From: Flagellimonas oceanensis
Lineage (GTDB): Bacteria; Bacteroidota; Bacteroidia; Flavobacteriales; Flavobacteriaceae
Direction of reading: 5' to 3'
Assembly (NCBI RefSeq): GCF_003992595.1
Contig: NZ_RZNA01000045.1
Coordinates: 40,314 to 104,313 of the forward strand
Length of the DNA: 64,000 nucleotides
Position numbers and translations under genes: made by a program. The notes under the pieces were generated by a model. The model had not been told where the DNA came from, ran no database searches, and saw only the letters and a program-made list of their open reading frames with translations. Numbering within the stretch: position 1 is the first letter of the stretch; each line of letters opens with the position of its first letter. Shown here piece by piece: positions 1 to 9,360 of the stretch.

Positions 1-158
1 CGGGATTTCTATGAAACGATATCATTCAATGTATCTAGCCGAGACCTCTCTGTCCCTTCTATTCTAGCTCTAATTTATTATTGGGAAACTACTATATTTA
101 TAAATAATAGATTGTGTGCGCGTAAACATACGAGCTGGGACCGTTAGCAGAAAGTTGA
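1..158. other. AT-rich leading intergenic stretch
   Basis: No ORF of the supplied track and no RNA gene is visible here. The sequence is AT-rich, with a short GC-richer tail (GAGCTGGGACCGTTAGCAG) directly upstream of the first ORF. Whatever gene lies to the left is outside the window. Confidence 0.5.
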
Positions 159-587
159 ATGAGCAAACTAATTGAAAAGCCCTATCTGATTTTTTTAACA
201 GCAATTCCGATAATTTTATTAATCGGAATCTTAAGTGGAGATTCTATACTGTACTTTAATGTTCATGGTACCTACTTAGTTATTTTGTATTTTCATTTAA
301 CAATCCTGATTTCAATATTTTTTGGAATCATTGGATTTGGATATTGGATTATGCAAAAGGCAATTAGAAAGTTATCAAAGTGGTTATTTTGGACCCATAT
401 CGGATTGACTTTTGGAGGAACATTGATCATACTGATTTTAGCTCAACTTTATCGGGAAGAAATCTTGGAATATGATTTTAATGATAATTTGACCCTCATC
501 ATCCTATTGATTCTATTGCTAATTGGAATTGGACAAATCTTATTTCCAATTAATATAATTTACGGACTGACAAAAAAGAAAAACTAA
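159..587 (+). CDS. hypothetical four-helix membrane protein
   Basis: This 142-residue protein is dominated by hydrophobic segments. About four membrane helices can be seen, near residues 8-27, 36-65, 78-97 and 108-136. The second carries an HGTYLVILYFH stretch that superficially recalls haem-copper oxidase helices, but the protein is far too short for that family and I do not assign it. It ends in a Lys-rich tail. It stands alone between the window edge and the converging tRNA-Phe gene, and its codons are more AT-rich than those of coaX next door, so it may be accessory DNA. I do not recognise the family. Confidence 0.6.
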   Translation: MSKLIEKPYLIFLTAIPIILLIGILSGDSILYFNVHGTYLVILYFHLTILISIFFGIIGFGYWIMQKAIRKLSKWLFWTHIGLTFGGTLIILILAQLYREEILEYDFNDNLTLIILLILLLIGIGQILFPINIIYGLTKKKN

Positions 588-621
588 CACGGGTTGATTT
601 TAATAGGAAGGAACTAAAAAC

Positions 622-653
622 AAAAAACCCACAAACCAAGTTTGCGGGTTTTT
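622..653 (-). terminator. Rho-independent terminator of tRNA-Phe
   Basis: The arms AAACCCACAAA and TTTGCGGGTTT (one G-U pair) enclose a short loop. On the minus strand a T-run follows the second arm. It lies directly after the tRNA 3' end. The A-run on the other side could let it also serve the converging ORF at 159-587. Confidence 0.75.
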
Positions 654-656
654 TTG

Positions 657-729
<73 letters not shown>

Positions 730-748
730 ATGCTGTATTAAGCGGGTG

Positions 749-779
749 CAAATATAATTTCAAAATTAGGATATACAAA
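749..779 (-). promoter_or_regulatory. Bacteroidota-type promoter of tRNA-Phe
   Basis: On the minus strand TTTG (776-779) and TATATTTG (749-756) are separated by 19 nt. This is an exact match to the Bacteroidota consensus TTTG-N19-TANNTTTG. It lies about 20 nt before the tRNA 5' end. It is the clearest promoter in the window and fixes the phylum-level assignment. Confidence 0.85.
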
Positions 780-800
780 CAAAAACCCGAAAAAAAGCCC

Positions 801-827
801 TTGATTTTTTCCAATTCCCGATCTTTG
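801..827 (+). promoter_or_regulatory. candidate promoter of coaX
   Basis: TTG (801-803) is followed after 16 nt by GATCTTTG (820-827), one mismatch from TANNTTTG. The -7 box ends only four bases before the coaX ATG at 832, so a transcript from it would be leaderless or nearly so. Confidence 0.45.
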
Positions 828-831
828 TACT

Positions 832-1560
832 ATGAACCTGGTCATCGATATAGGCAATACACGCATCAAATACGCTGTTTTCCAGAACAGAAGGTTAATC
901 TACGACCATAGCTTTGAGTCGGGCCTGTTCCTTTCCAAAATCAAGGAACTCTTTGAGCAGTTCCCGCGCATCAACAACGCTATCATATCATCCGTAGGTA
1001 AACTGGACCGCAAGGAAAGGGATGTGGTTGCCCTTTTTTGCAAAGTGCACGTGCTTAGCAGTGCCTCCAAGGTGCCGTTCAAGAACAGCTACGCCACACC
1101 GAGCACTTTGGGGGTGGATCGATTGGCCCTCGCCGCAGCGGCCTATTACCAAAACCCACGGGGCAACACCTTGGTCATCGATGCCGGCACCTGCATTACC
1201 TACGAAATGGTGAACAATGCAGGGGAATACGTTGGCGGTGCCATTTCGCCGGGCATCCAAATGCGGTACAATGCCATGCACAACCAAACGGCGGGCCTGC
1301 CCCAACTGGCACCCGACGAACTTTTGGATTTTATTGGCAACTCCACCGAATCCTGCATGCACAGCGGCGTGATCAATGGTGTGGCGCAGGAAGTGGACGG
1401 GGTAATCAATCAATATCGGTCTCGTTTTCAACATTTAACAGTTATTTTAACAGGCGGAGACTCCCATTTTTTTGCCAAAAGGCTAAAAAACACCATATTT
1501 GCGAACTCCAAATTTCTCTTGGAGGGGCTAAATTGCCTACTGGAATACAACACAAATTGA
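832..1560 (+). CDS. coaX: type III pantothenate kinase
   Basis: It phosphorylates pantothenate as the first step of coenzyme A synthesis in the cytosol. At 242 aa it has the usual type III length. The N-terminus NLVIDIGNTRIKYAVF is the ATP-binding DxGNT phosphate-1 motif of the ASKHA fold. GVDRLAL and the VIDAGTCITYE motif follow near residues 95 and 120, then GGAISPG near 136. The next ORF starts on the base after the coaX stop codon, suggesting translational coupling with the outer-membrane protein. The overlapping minus-strand ORFs are shadows. Confidence 0.93.
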   Translation: MNLVIDIGNTRIKYAVFQNRRLIYDHSFESGLFLSKIKELFEQFPRINNAIISSVGKLDRKERDVVALFCKVHVLSSASKVPFKNSYATPSTLGVDRLALAAAAYYQNPRGNTLVIDAGTCITYEMVNNAGEYVGGAISPGIQMRYNAMHNQTAGLPQLAPDELLDFIGNSTESCMHSGVINGVAQEVDGVINQYRSRFQHLTVILTGGDSHFFAKRLKNTIFANSKFLLEGLNCLLEYNTN

Positions 1561-2826
1561 ATGATTAAAAAAATTCTGATCGCTTTTTTTTGCGTGACTG
1601 CCCATGGTTTGTTCGCACAAAATGGAACCATTTCGCCATATTCCTATTTCGGGGTCGGCGACCACAGGGACAACGGAAGTGTGGATAATCAAATGATGGG
1701 GGGAATAAGTATGCATGGGGATAGCATCCATGTCAACCTATCCAATCCAGCGGCATACTCCAAATTAAGACTGACCGCATACACTGCGGGACTTTCCCAT
1801 AAAGAGTATAGGCTCAAGAGCTTTACCGAAGAGCAGAACACCTCCGTTACCAATTTGGATTATCTGGCCATTGGCTTTCCCTTGGCCAAGAATGTTGGTT
1901 TCGGTTTCGGTATAATGCCTTATTCATCCGTAGGGTATGATCTAAACTCCACCTCGACCAATAGTGGAGGGGCGGAAGTGACCAACTTCTTTTCCGGGCA
2001 AGGAGGGCTGAACAGGTTGTATGCCTCCCTTGGTTTTGAGCTTGTCAAGGACCTTAGTTTGGGAGTGACGGCCAATTTCAACTTTGGGACATTGGAATAT
2101 GAAAGAATCCAAGCTGTGGAAGGAGTGCAGTTTGGAACATTGGACAACCGGGAATCCAAAATCAACGGTTACGACTTCAAGTATGCGTTGAACTACACAC
2201 CCAAAATCAAAGATAAATATACATTGTACACATCTATATTGGTGCACACGCAGGGCAACTTGGTTTCCAAGAACAAGCAAACCCTTGGTTCTTTTTCCCT
2301 AGCCAGCGGCAACAATGTTGAAGTGGTCGATGTGAACCTCGATGCAACCAACCTAAGGAATACGGAATTAAAGATTCCTACTAGAGCAACCCTGGGACTT
2401 GGTCTTGGCGAGGATAGAAAATGGTTTTTGGGAGCGGAGTACAGTTTTCAGAAAATGAGTGATTTTGAAAATGCTTTCCTTGGATTGGAGAACGTAACCT
2501 ATAATGATGCCAGTACCTATGCTTTGGGCGGATACTGGATACCGGATTATCGTTCACTTTCAAGTTATTTTAATCGCATTACCTACCGCGCTGGATTGCG
2601 GTATGATGTAAGCGGAATGACAGTCAACAATAAGGACATAAACAATTTTGGCATAACTTTTGGATTAGGTTTACCGATGGGAGGAACTTTTTCCAATCTT
2701 AATGTAGGTTTTGAATTGGGAAGAAGAGGGACAACCGATATGAACCTGATCGAGGAAAGTTATTTCAAAGTCAATTTGGGCTTATCCTTAAATGCAAGTT
2801 GGTTTCAGAAAACAAAAATAAATTGA
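1561..2826 (+). CDS. putative outer-membrane beta-barrel protein
   Basis: The 421-residue protein has a signal peptide (MIKKILIAFFCVTAHGLFAQ, cleavage after FAQ). The body is rich in Gly and aromatics with alternating hydrophobic residues, as in a porin-like barrel. It resembles OMPP1/FadL-like barrels of Bacteroidota in its SNPAAYSKL segment. It ends in a hydrophobic strand (LNASWFQKTKIN). Its ATG abuts the coaX stop codon. The combination coaX, barrel protein, TPR protein, lptC recurs in Flavobacteriaceae as far as I recall. The ligand is unknown. Confidence 0.75.
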   Translation: MIKKILIAFFCVTAHGLFAQNGTISPYSYFGVGDHRDNGSVDNQMMGGISMHGDSIHVNLSNPAAYSKLRLTAYTAGLSHKEYRLKSFTEEQNTSVTNLDYLAIGFPLAKNVGFGFGIMPYSSVGYDLNSTSTNSGGAEVTNFFSGQGGLNRLYASLGFELVKDLSLGVTANFNFGTLEYERIQAVEGVQFGTLDNRESKINGYDFKYALNYTPKIKDKYTLYTSILVHTQGNLVSKNKQTLGSFSLASGNNVEVVDVNLDATNLRNTELKIPTRATLGLGLGEDRKWFLGAEYSFQKMSDFENAFLGLENVTYNDASTYALGGYWIPDYRSLSSYFNRITYRAGLRYDVSGMTVNNKDINNFGITFGLGLPMGGTFSNLNVGFELGRRGTTDMNLIEESYFKVNLGLSLNASWFQKTKIN

Positions 2827-2871
2827 TAGCCCTTTTTTTTGATAATTTGATAAATAACCACCCATATAAGG

Positions 2872-2890
2872 TCCTCCAAGAGGATTTTTT
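2872..2890 (+). terminator. weak hairpin terminator
   Basis: TCCTC-CAA-GAGGA is followed by TTTTTT after the barrel-protein gene. The stem has only 5 bp, so termination is probably partial. Confidence 0.4.
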
Positions 2891-2929
2891 AATGAAAATT
2901 TGTACTTTAACAGCTTTAAAACTAGTAAG

Positions 2930-4300
2930 ATGAAAAAGAGACACTACTTAACGATGATAATGGTCACCATGTTGACGGGATTAAGTATGGCCCAAGCACA
3001 GAACCCCGAGTGTATGACCAATCTGTCCATTTATGCAGAACACGTAAAGGTTAAAAATTATGACGCAGCTTACGAACCATGGAAAATGGTTTACGAAAGT
3101 TGCCCGGATATCAATAAGGCAAACTTCTCCTATGGAGAAAGGATTTTGAAATCCAAAATAGATAATTCAACCGGAGCCGATAAGGATGCCTATATTCAGG
3201 ATTTATTGGCATTGTATGACAATAGCTTGAAATATTTCCCAACAAAATATTCTGAAGCAGGTGTGGCAATCGATAAAGCATTGTTGTTGTATGACAATAA
3301 AATGGCTTCCGATGAAGAGATTTTCAGTATGTTGGACAAAGGATTCAAAGAGGATCAAGCCAACTTTAAGAATCCTAAGGCACTTTACCTATACTTCTCA
3401 AGTCTAGTTGATTTGCATGATGCAGGTAAAAAGGATCTTCAGGATGTATTTGAGACTTATGATGATGTAACTGGAAAAATTGAAGAGGAAAATCAAGAAT
3501 TGACTAGTATTGTTACCAAGCTTCTTCCTAAAGATTCATTGGGCACCATGACTACTAAGGAAAAGAGAATGTTTAAGGTTGCTAGTGTGAATTCTGAAAA
3601 TTACGGTAAAATAGCAAGCAGTATAGATTCCAAATTGGGTGCACTTGCAGATTGTGACAACCTTATCCCATTGTACGAAAAGAATTTTGACGAAAGAAAA
3701 GACGATGTGAAGTGGGTAAAGGCGGCCGTAGGAAGAATGTTCTCCAAGGAATGTACGGACGATCCAATGTTTAGAAAATTGTTCGAAGCCCAGTTGGCTC
3801 TAGATCCATCTGCCGATGCATACATGTACGGTGGTGTACTTAAGCAAAAATCAGGGGATTTGAACGGTGCCTTGGCGGACTTCAACAAAGCAGTGGAATT
3901 GGAAACCGATTCTTACAAGAAATCTGAAATTCTTTATAAGATTGCAACTACTGTTAGGAAAAATAGTTCGTCGCAAGCCAGGAGCTACGCGCTCAAGGCT
4001 ATTGATGCCAACCCAGCTAACGGTAAAGCATATTTATTGATAGCTACACTTTATGGTAATAGTGCCAACGCATGTGGTGATACACCATTTGAAAAGAGAG
4101 CGATTTATTGGAAAGCTGCTGCCATGGCAAGAAAAGCGGCAACTGTAGATCCAGCATTGAGTGGTCGTGCAAGTCAGTTGGCGGCTAACTACGATGCCAA
4201 AGCCCCTTCCAAAGAAATGATCTTTAGCTCAGGAAAAGCGGGTCAAACCATTTCTTTCAACTGTTGGGTAGGTGGTAGTGTTACCGTACCTAATTTATAG
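2930..4300 (+). CDS. TPR-repeat exported protein
   Basis: I chose the ATG at 2930 over the upstream TTG because it places a clean signal peptide at the N-terminus (MKKRHYLTMIMVTML...AQA). The mature protein of about 430 aa is mostly helical. A recognisable TPR unit lies near residues 310-345 (YMYGGVLKQKSGDLNGALADFNKA), with further repeat-like helices around 355-400. A tail rich in Ser, Gly and Val follows. It is probably a periplasmic scaffold. Its stop codon overlaps the lptC GTG by one base, so the two are coupled. Partners are unknown. Confidence 0.8.
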   Translation: MKKRHYLTMIMVTMLTGLSMAQAQNPECMTNLSIYAEHVKVKNYDAAYEPWKMVYESCPDINKANFSYGERILKSKIDNSTGADKDAYIQDLLALYDNSLKYFPTKYSEAGVAIDKALLLYDNKMASDEEIFSMLDKGFKEDQANFKNPKALYLYFSSLVDLHDAGKKDLQDVFETYDDVTGKIEEENQELTSIVTKLLPKDSLGTMTTKEKRMFKVASVNSENYGKIASSIDSKLGALADCDNLIPLYEKNFDERKDDVKWVKAAVGRMFSKECTDDPMFRKLFEAQLALDPSADAYMYGGVLKQKSGDLNGALADFNKAVELETDSYKKSEILYKIATTVRKNSSSQARSYALKAIDANPANGKAYLLIATLYGNSANACGDTPFEKRAIYWKAAAMARKAATVDPALSGRASQLAANYDAKAPSKEMIFSSGKAGQTISFNCWVGGSVTVPNL

Positions 4301-4911
4301 TGAAGAAAACATCTGAACATATTTTAAAGAGTTTTGCCACGGTTTTTACCGTGGCAATCCTTTTTATATCCTGTGGTGACGACTACGAAAGAGTGGGAGA
4401 AGAGGCGGTAAAGCCCTTATTTCCCCAAGGAGTCGCCCAAAATTTCACATTGACTTATACCGAGACCGTTGAGTCAATGAATACCCAGGATTCCGCTACT
4501 TCCCGGGTAATAGCCGTACTTAAAAGTCCATTGTCAGAGGATTATGATAATCAAAGGTTTAAGTTCAAAACCTTTCCCGAAGGCCTACAGGTTGATTTTT
4601 ATGATGATGAGGGAAAAAAAAGTGTAGTAGTATCGGATTATGCAATATATTATTCCCAAACTAATTTGATAGATTTGCAGGGAAATGTGGTCATTGAAAC
4701 CCATGATGGTAAGAAACTGGAAACGGACCAATTGTTCGTGGATAGAAAGAACAATTGGATTTTTACCGAAGCCACTTTTACTTATACAAATCCAGAAGAT
4801 GCAACCGTAATGGATGGCGAAGGAATGGATTTCAATACAGAGTTCACGTTTTTCAAGGCCCATAAGACCTACGGATTAATGACGATAAAAGAAGAAGAAC
4901 AGGATGATTAA
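4300..4911 (+). CDS. lptC: LPS export ABC transporter periplasmic protein LptC
   Basis: It is a 203-aa lipoprotein or membrane-anchored protein: the N-terminal hydrophobic stretch ends in a lipobox-like FISC at Cys25. The LptC/OstA-like beta-jellyroll follows, with the characteristic pattern near 90-160 (LQVDFYDDEGKKS ... LIDLQGNVVIETHDGKKLETDQL ... WIFTEA). LptC links the inner-membrane LptBFG exporter to LptA/LptD. It starts with GTG inside the TPR gene's stop (TAGTG). lptE lies elsewhere in the window, at 44.9 kb. Confidence 0.88.
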   Translation: MKKTSEHILKSFATVFTVAILFISCGDDYERVGEEAVKPLFPQGVAQNFTLTYTETVESMNTQDSATSRVIAVLKSPLSEDYDNQRFKFKTFPEGLQVDFYDDEGKKSVVVSDYAIYYSQTNLIDLQGNVVIETHDGKKLETDQLFVDRKNNWIFTEATFTYTNPEDATVMDGEGMDFNTEFTFFKAHKTYGLMTIKEEEQDD

Positions 4912-5107
4912 GATTTTACGATACACCGAATACCTTTACTTGGCCGTAGCGGCCATTTCCATTTACAAGATAGCCACACTTTGGAGCATAAATCCAAAGG
5001 ATACCTACATTTTTATCTTCTTTGCCGTGGTGTCCATCGCCATGTTCGTTTTCAGAAGAAGATACCGGAAGCGTTTTGAACAGCGAAAAAAGGATAATCA
5101 ACAATAA
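4904..5107 (+). CDS. small two-helix membrane protein
   Basis: The 67-aa protein has two hydrophobic helices (about residues 8-26 and 34-50) and a highly basic C-terminus (FRRRYRKRFEQRKKD). It overlaps the lptC 3' end by eight bases and ends two bases before the CBS-domain gene, so it sits inside a tight operon, which supports it being real. Function unknown. Confidence 0.7.
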   Translation: MIKILRYTEYLYLAVAAISIYKIATLWSINPKDTYIFIFFAVVSIAMFVFRRRYRKRFEQRKKDNQQ

Positions 5108-5109
5108 CC

Positions 5110-6399
5110 TTGGACTCCTCTGTAGTAATTATAGTTCTTTCGCTGCTGTTTTCAGCATTTTTTTCAGGAATGGAGATTGCCTTCGTTTCCGCCAATAAGA
5201 TTCATATTGAAATAGAGAAAAAGCAAGAAGGTTTCTTGGCCAAAGTACTCACTTTGCTCACGGATAAACCTTCAAAGTTTATTGCCACCATGCTTATCGG
5301 CAATAATATTGCTTTGGTAATCTACGGTCTTTTTATGGGCGATATGCTTATGGCATGGTTTCAAACCCTGTTACCGACCGACTATCAATTTTTGAATGCA
5401 TTGCTGACGGATTTCAGTTTACTGTCTCAAACGGTTATTTCAACATTGGTCATCCTATTGACCGCGGAGTTTTTGCCCAAGGTGTTTTTCCAGATATATG
5501 CCAATGCACTGATCAAGATTTTTGCTGTTCCGGCCTATTTCTTTTATCTGTTATTTTCGCTAATATCATGGTTTGTTATCAAAGTGTCGGATTTTATCCT
5601 GAAGGTGTTTTTCAAGACCGATGGGGACGAGGTGCAGCTATCTTTTACGAAACTGGAATTGGGGGACTACATCAACGAACAAATGGAAACCGTGGAGGAA
5701 GAGGATGATGTTGATTCCGAAATACAGATTTTCCAGAACGCTTTGGAGTTTTCAACCGTGAAGGCACGGGAAGTGATGGTGCCGCGAACCGAGATTACAG
5801 CAGTGGAACTCAACGAGACCCCTAAAAACCTGGCCAAGCTTTTTACGGAAACAGGTTATTCCAAAATCCTGATTTTTAAGGAAAGCATTGATGAGATCAT
5901 TGGGTATGTGCATTCCTATGAACTCTTCAAAAAGCCGAAAACCATCAAAAGTATATTGCTTCCCGTGGAATTTGTTCCAGAGACCATGCTCATACAGGAT
6001 ATATTGAACGTACTGACGAAAAAGCGTAAAAGTATGGCCGTTGTTCTTGACGAATATGGAGGAACTTCCGGTATCTTGACCGTGGAGGATATTATCGAAG
6101 AACTCTTCGGGGAAATTGAAGATGAACACGATTCCACCGACCTGCATGAGGAACAAGTGAGCGAGAACGAATACAAGTTCTCAGCACGAATGGAAGTGGA
6201 CTATATCAATGAAAATTATAAACTGGAGCTTCCTGAGGGGGAAGAATATGAAACTTTGGGAGGATTGATCGTCAATCAAACAGGAGAGATACCCGAACAG
6301 GATTCAGAAGTAACCGTGGACAATTTTACCTTCAAAATATTGGAGGTGTCCAATACCAAAATCGACCTGGTAAGTGTACGCGTTCATACTGAAGATTAA
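5110..6399 (+). CDS. CNNM/CBS-domain membrane protein (HlyC/CorC family)
   Basis: This 429-aa protein has an N-terminal CNNM (DUF21) domain of about four helices (residues 1-180, FFSGMEIAFVSANK), two CBS domains (about 200-330, with VPRTEI and VLDEYGGTSGILTVEDIIEE) and a C-terminal CorC/HlyC domain (about 345-425). The family is linked to divalent-cation (Mg or Co) transport. It resembles GldE, but the neighbours are not those of gldE and I do not call it that. The start is a TTG three bases after the preceding stop codon. The first ATG lies at codon 21, inside helix 1, so TTG is preferred. Confidence 0.88.
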   Translation: MDSSVVIIVLSLLFSAFFSGMEIAFVSANKIHIEIEKKQEGFLAKVLTLLTDKPSKFIATMLIGNNIALVIYGLFMGDMLMAWFQTLLPTDYQFLNALLTDFSLLSQTVISTLVILLTAEFLPKVFFQIYANALIKIFAVPAYFFYLLFSLISWFVIKVSDFILKVFFKTDGDEVQLSFTKLELGDYINEQMETVEEEDDVDSEIQIFQNALEFSTVKAREVMVPRTEITAVELNETPKNLAKLFTETGYSKILIFKESIDEIIGYVHSYELFKKPKTIKSILLPVEFVPETMLIQDILNVLTKKRKSMAVVLDEYGGTSGILTVEDIIEELFGEIEDEHDSTDLHEEQVSENEYKFSARMEVDYINENYKLELPEGEEYETLGGLIVNQTGEIPEQDSEVTVDNFTFKILEVSNTKIDLVSVRVHTED

Positions 6400-6483
6400 T
6401 AATTTCCGCCCCTTATTTAGCTTTCCTATTTGAAAAGAAAGTGGTATTTTCGCCCACTGAATTTAAAGAAAACAAGCAGTAAA

Positions 6484-8598
6484 ATGGCAATATTAGAGAA
6501 TATTAGAAAACGGACTACAGTTCTTATTCTAATTATTGGTTTGGCGTTGTTCGCATTCGTGATATCAGGAGTGTTCAGCAGCAATAATTTTTCCGGAGGA
6601 AAAGTAGGCTCCTCGGTTGCAGAGGTAAATGGAGAGAATATTCCCATCGATGAGTTCCGAGCTCAGGTAGAGACAGCTTCCAGAAGATACGGGCCAAGCG
6701 TTACCTCTACCCAGCTGGTGAACATGGTATACGATCAAGAGGTAAGAAAAACCATTTTGGACCAACAGTTCGAAGATTTGGGGATTGATGTGGAAAGCGA
6801 TCAGATCATTGAATTCGTAAGAACATCAGGCTATGCCCAGATTCCGGATTTTCAGGATGAGAACGGAGTATTCAACGAGCAGGTCTTTAAAAGTGCCATT
6901 GCCGATTGGAGAGCCAACGACCCATTGCGTTACGATGCTTGGTTGCAAGATGAAGCCTCCATCATACAAGCCGCCAAAGAGCGTATGTACTTCAACTTGG
7001 TAAAAGGAGGGGTTACTGCCACCCTTGCCGAAGGAGAAATGAACTACGATATGGCCAACGACAAAGTGGACATGCAGTACATCCGTATTCCCTACACTTC
7101 AATTCCAGATAGTACCATTGAAGTTTCCAAAAGTGATATCCAATCTTACATCAATGATCACAAAGCTTTGTTCGAACAAGACAAAGCCCGTGATATCCGT
7201 TTTGTATATTTTGAAGAAAAGCCATCTGCTGAAGATGAGAATAATGTAAAAGCTGCAATTTCGAGCTTGATAGACGACAAAGTTACCAAGGCTACAGATA
7301 CTACTTATGTAGAAAAGCAATTTAGGAACACCACTGATATGGCCGCGTTCTTGGACAGACATTCAGATGCCAAATTCGATACCATTTACAAAGCCAAGAA
7401 AGACCTTCCTTCCGTAGTTGCCGATACATTGATGGCAATGAGCGTAGGGGAAATCTACGGTCCATATAAAGACGGTGACGCTTACAAAGTATCCAAGGTC
7501 ATGGACAGAAAGGAAAATGGAACAGTAAAGGCAAGCCATATTTTGATTACTTGGGAAGGTGCAGAGCGTGCTAACCCATCTATTACCAGAACCAAAGAAG
7601 AGGCCGAAGCCGAAGCAAATAGATTGTTGGCAGAAGCCAGAAAAGAAGACGTTATTTTTAGTGCTTTGGCAAGAGATAATTCAGATGGACCATCCGCACC
7701 ACGTGGAGGAGATCTTGGATATTTCCAAGAAGGGGTAATGGCCGATGAGTTCAACGATTTCTGTTTTGGTAACCCAACAGGAACCGTTGGATTGGTGGAA
7801 ACTCAATTTGGATACCACGTCATCAAGGTTGATGATAAGCAAGATGTGATACAACTGGCTACCTTGTCAAGGGAAATCGAGCCATCCGAAGAAACCATCA
7901 ATACGTTGTTTACCAATGCCACTAAGTACGAAATGGCCGTGATGGATGCAGAGCCAGAAGATTTTGGGGATATTGCCAGGGAAAGTAACTACACGGTCCG
8001 ACCAGTGAACAAAATCAAGGAAATGGAAGAGAACCTTCCGGGCCTTGGTTCCCAGCGTAGCATTGTGCAATGGGCATTCAATGATGATACCAGCGTAGGC
8101 GACATTAGACGCTTCAACGCAAACAACGGTTATGCCGTAGTACAGCTGACCAAAAAGTACAAGAAAGGACTAATGGCCCCTGAGGATGCTTCTGCAACAG
8201 CATTGCCAGCCATTAGAAAGGAACTTAAAGCAGAGCAAATCATAGCTGCCAACAAAGGTAAGACCATGGATGCTATTGCTTCGGACAATAATGTGAGCCC
8301 AAGCACTGCATCTGCGGTTACTTTGTCATCACCGACCTTGCCCGGAGCCGGTAGAGAACCTTTGGTTGTTGGGACAGCCTTTGCTCTAGAGCAGGATCAA
8401 ACTTCCGATTTGATTGAAGGCAACACAGGCGTGTTCATGATCAAGGTTACCAATAAAACCGAAGCTGCCGATGTAGAAAATTACAGTACCTATGCACAAA
8501 ACTTGCAAACAAGTGCAGCAGCAAGGGTAAACGGTGCCGTTTACAACGCTTTGAAGGACAAAGCTGAGATAGAAGATAAGAGAGCTACATTCTACTAG
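6484..8598 (+). CDS. PpiD/SurA-type periplasmic peptidyl-prolyl isomerase
   Basis: I moved the start to the ATG at 6484 (MAILENIRKRT), giving 704 aa with one N-terminal membrane anchor (residues 10-35) as in PpiD. A SurA_N-like helical domain covers about 45-200. A parvulin rotamase domain lies near 345-450 (VKASHILI, then APRGGDLGYF and FGYHVIKV hallmarks). A second, more degenerate segment follows. It should assist folding of exported outer-membrane proteins. It is the last gene before a strong terminator. Confidence 0.88.
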   Translation: MAILENIRKRTTVLILIIGLALFAFVISGVFSSNNFSGGKVGSSVAEVNGENIPIDEFRAQVETASRRYGPSVTSTQLVNMVYDQEVRKTILDQQFEDLGIDVESDQIIEFVRTSGYAQIPDFQDENGVFNEQVFKSAIADWRANDPLRYDAWLQDEASIIQAAKERMYFNLVKGGVTATLAEGEMNYDMANDKVDMQYIRIPYTSIPDSTIEVSKSDIQSYINDHKALFEQDKARDIRFVYFEEKPSAEDENNVKAAISSLIDDKVTKATDTTYVEKQFRNTTDMAAFLDRHSDAKFDTIYKAKKDLPSVVADTLMAMSVGEIYGPYKDGDAYKVSKVMDRKENGTVKASHILITWEGAERANPSITRTKEEAEAEANRLLAEARKEDVIFSALARDNSDGPSAPRGGDLGYFQEGVMADEFNDFCFGNPTGTVGLVETQFGYHVIKVDDKQDVIQLATLSREIEPSEETINTLFTNATKYEMAVMDAEPEDFGDIARESNYTVRPVNKIKEMEENLPGLGSQRSIVQWAFNDDTSVGDIRRFNANNGYAVVQLTKKYKKGLMAPEDASATALPAIRKELKAEQIIAANKGKTMDAIASDNNVSPSTASAVTLSSPTLPGAGREPLVVGTAFALEQDQTSDLIEGNTGVFMIKVTNKTEAADVENYSTYAQNLQTSAAARVNGAVYNALKDKAEIEDKRATFY

Positions 8599-8620
8599 GA
8601 TATAGCTGTAGCGGATATTG

Positions 8621-8650
8621 AAAAAGCCTCCCAACTGGGAGGCTTTTTTT
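8621..8650 (+). terminator. Rho-independent terminator
   Basis: AAAAAGCCTCCC-AACT-GGGAGGCTTTTTTT lies 22 nt after the PpiD-like gene. The A-run and T-run are symmetrical, so it can also end the converging hypothetical gene at 8669. Confidence 0.9.
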
Positions 8651-8668
8651 GTTGAACTGTTTCGCAGC

Positions 8669-9250
8669 TTATTTACTTTCGGGTTCTTCCCACTTCATTT
8701 TATAGCAGATATGTGTGATTTTTCCTTTGGAGTTCACGGTAACTTGAAAACCTTGCTTGGAACGGAAATACGCATCCCGGAGGAAGTACCATTTACCATT
8801 TTTAAAAAAGAACTCTCTTTTGTCCGGTTTCCATTCGGCAATGGGATAGATGTAATCCAAAAATACTTGAAAGTGTGGCGCGGCATCTTTGTTCTGAACA
8901 AAATCTTCACGGATATTGCTGGTTAGTTTGGGGAGTTCGGTATTGGTTTTAATATGCTCAAACCGATTTACTTCCTGCCCATTGTCAATCACTATAAACC
9001 CATTGACTTTTCTTTCCTTTTCTCCATAAATGTTTTTGGTTTCTTGTTTGATATGGAACACATCATACTTCAAAATACGCTGTACCGATTCGGAAGTGAT
9101 CTTATTATATTGGGTTGTACAACTCTTGCTTAAAAAGTTGTCAAGCCTCTGAGTTCCTTCTATATCATTTTGACAAAATGAAGAAGAAACAGAAAGTAGA
9201 AAAATGCCAATCAATGCTTTGCTGACTATGTTTTTACAGATTTGGGACAT
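8669..9250 (-). CDS. exported hypothetical protein
   Basis: I use the internal ATG at 9250 (MSQICKNIVSKALIGIFLLS), which puts a signal peptide with cleavage after SFCQ at the N-terminus. The mature part is about 165 aa of mixed polar sequence, ending in a beta-rich region (KNGKWYFLRDAYFRSKQGFQV, SKGKITHICYKMKW). It contains two to three Cys residues. No family is recognised. It converges on the PpiD-like gene, and its product is probably periplasmic. Confidence 0.65.
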   Translation of the reverse strand: MSQICKNIVSKALIGIFLLSVSSSFCQNDIEGTQRLDNFLSKSCTTQYNKITSESVQRILKYDVFHIKQETKNIYGEKERKVNGFIVIDNGQEVNRFEHIKTNTELPKLTSNIREDFVQNKDAAPHFQVFLDYIYPIAEWKPDKREFFFKNGKWYFLRDAYFRSKQGFQVTVNSKGKITHICYKMKWEEPESK

Positions 9251-9360
9251 GTTGCAAATAGTTTGATGAATATTCAAACTTAAAAGCTATGGATGGATTT
9301 TTTGGGTGCCAATTGACGGATGATGGGTTTGGGTTTATGGATAAAGTAGTATGATTAATA

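Noticed and set aside
5110-6399. GldE assignment for the CBS/CorC-like protein
   Set aside because: The domain layout fits, but gldE normally lies with other genes (for example ssb or gldD) and this protein sits in the lptC unit. Family-level name kept.
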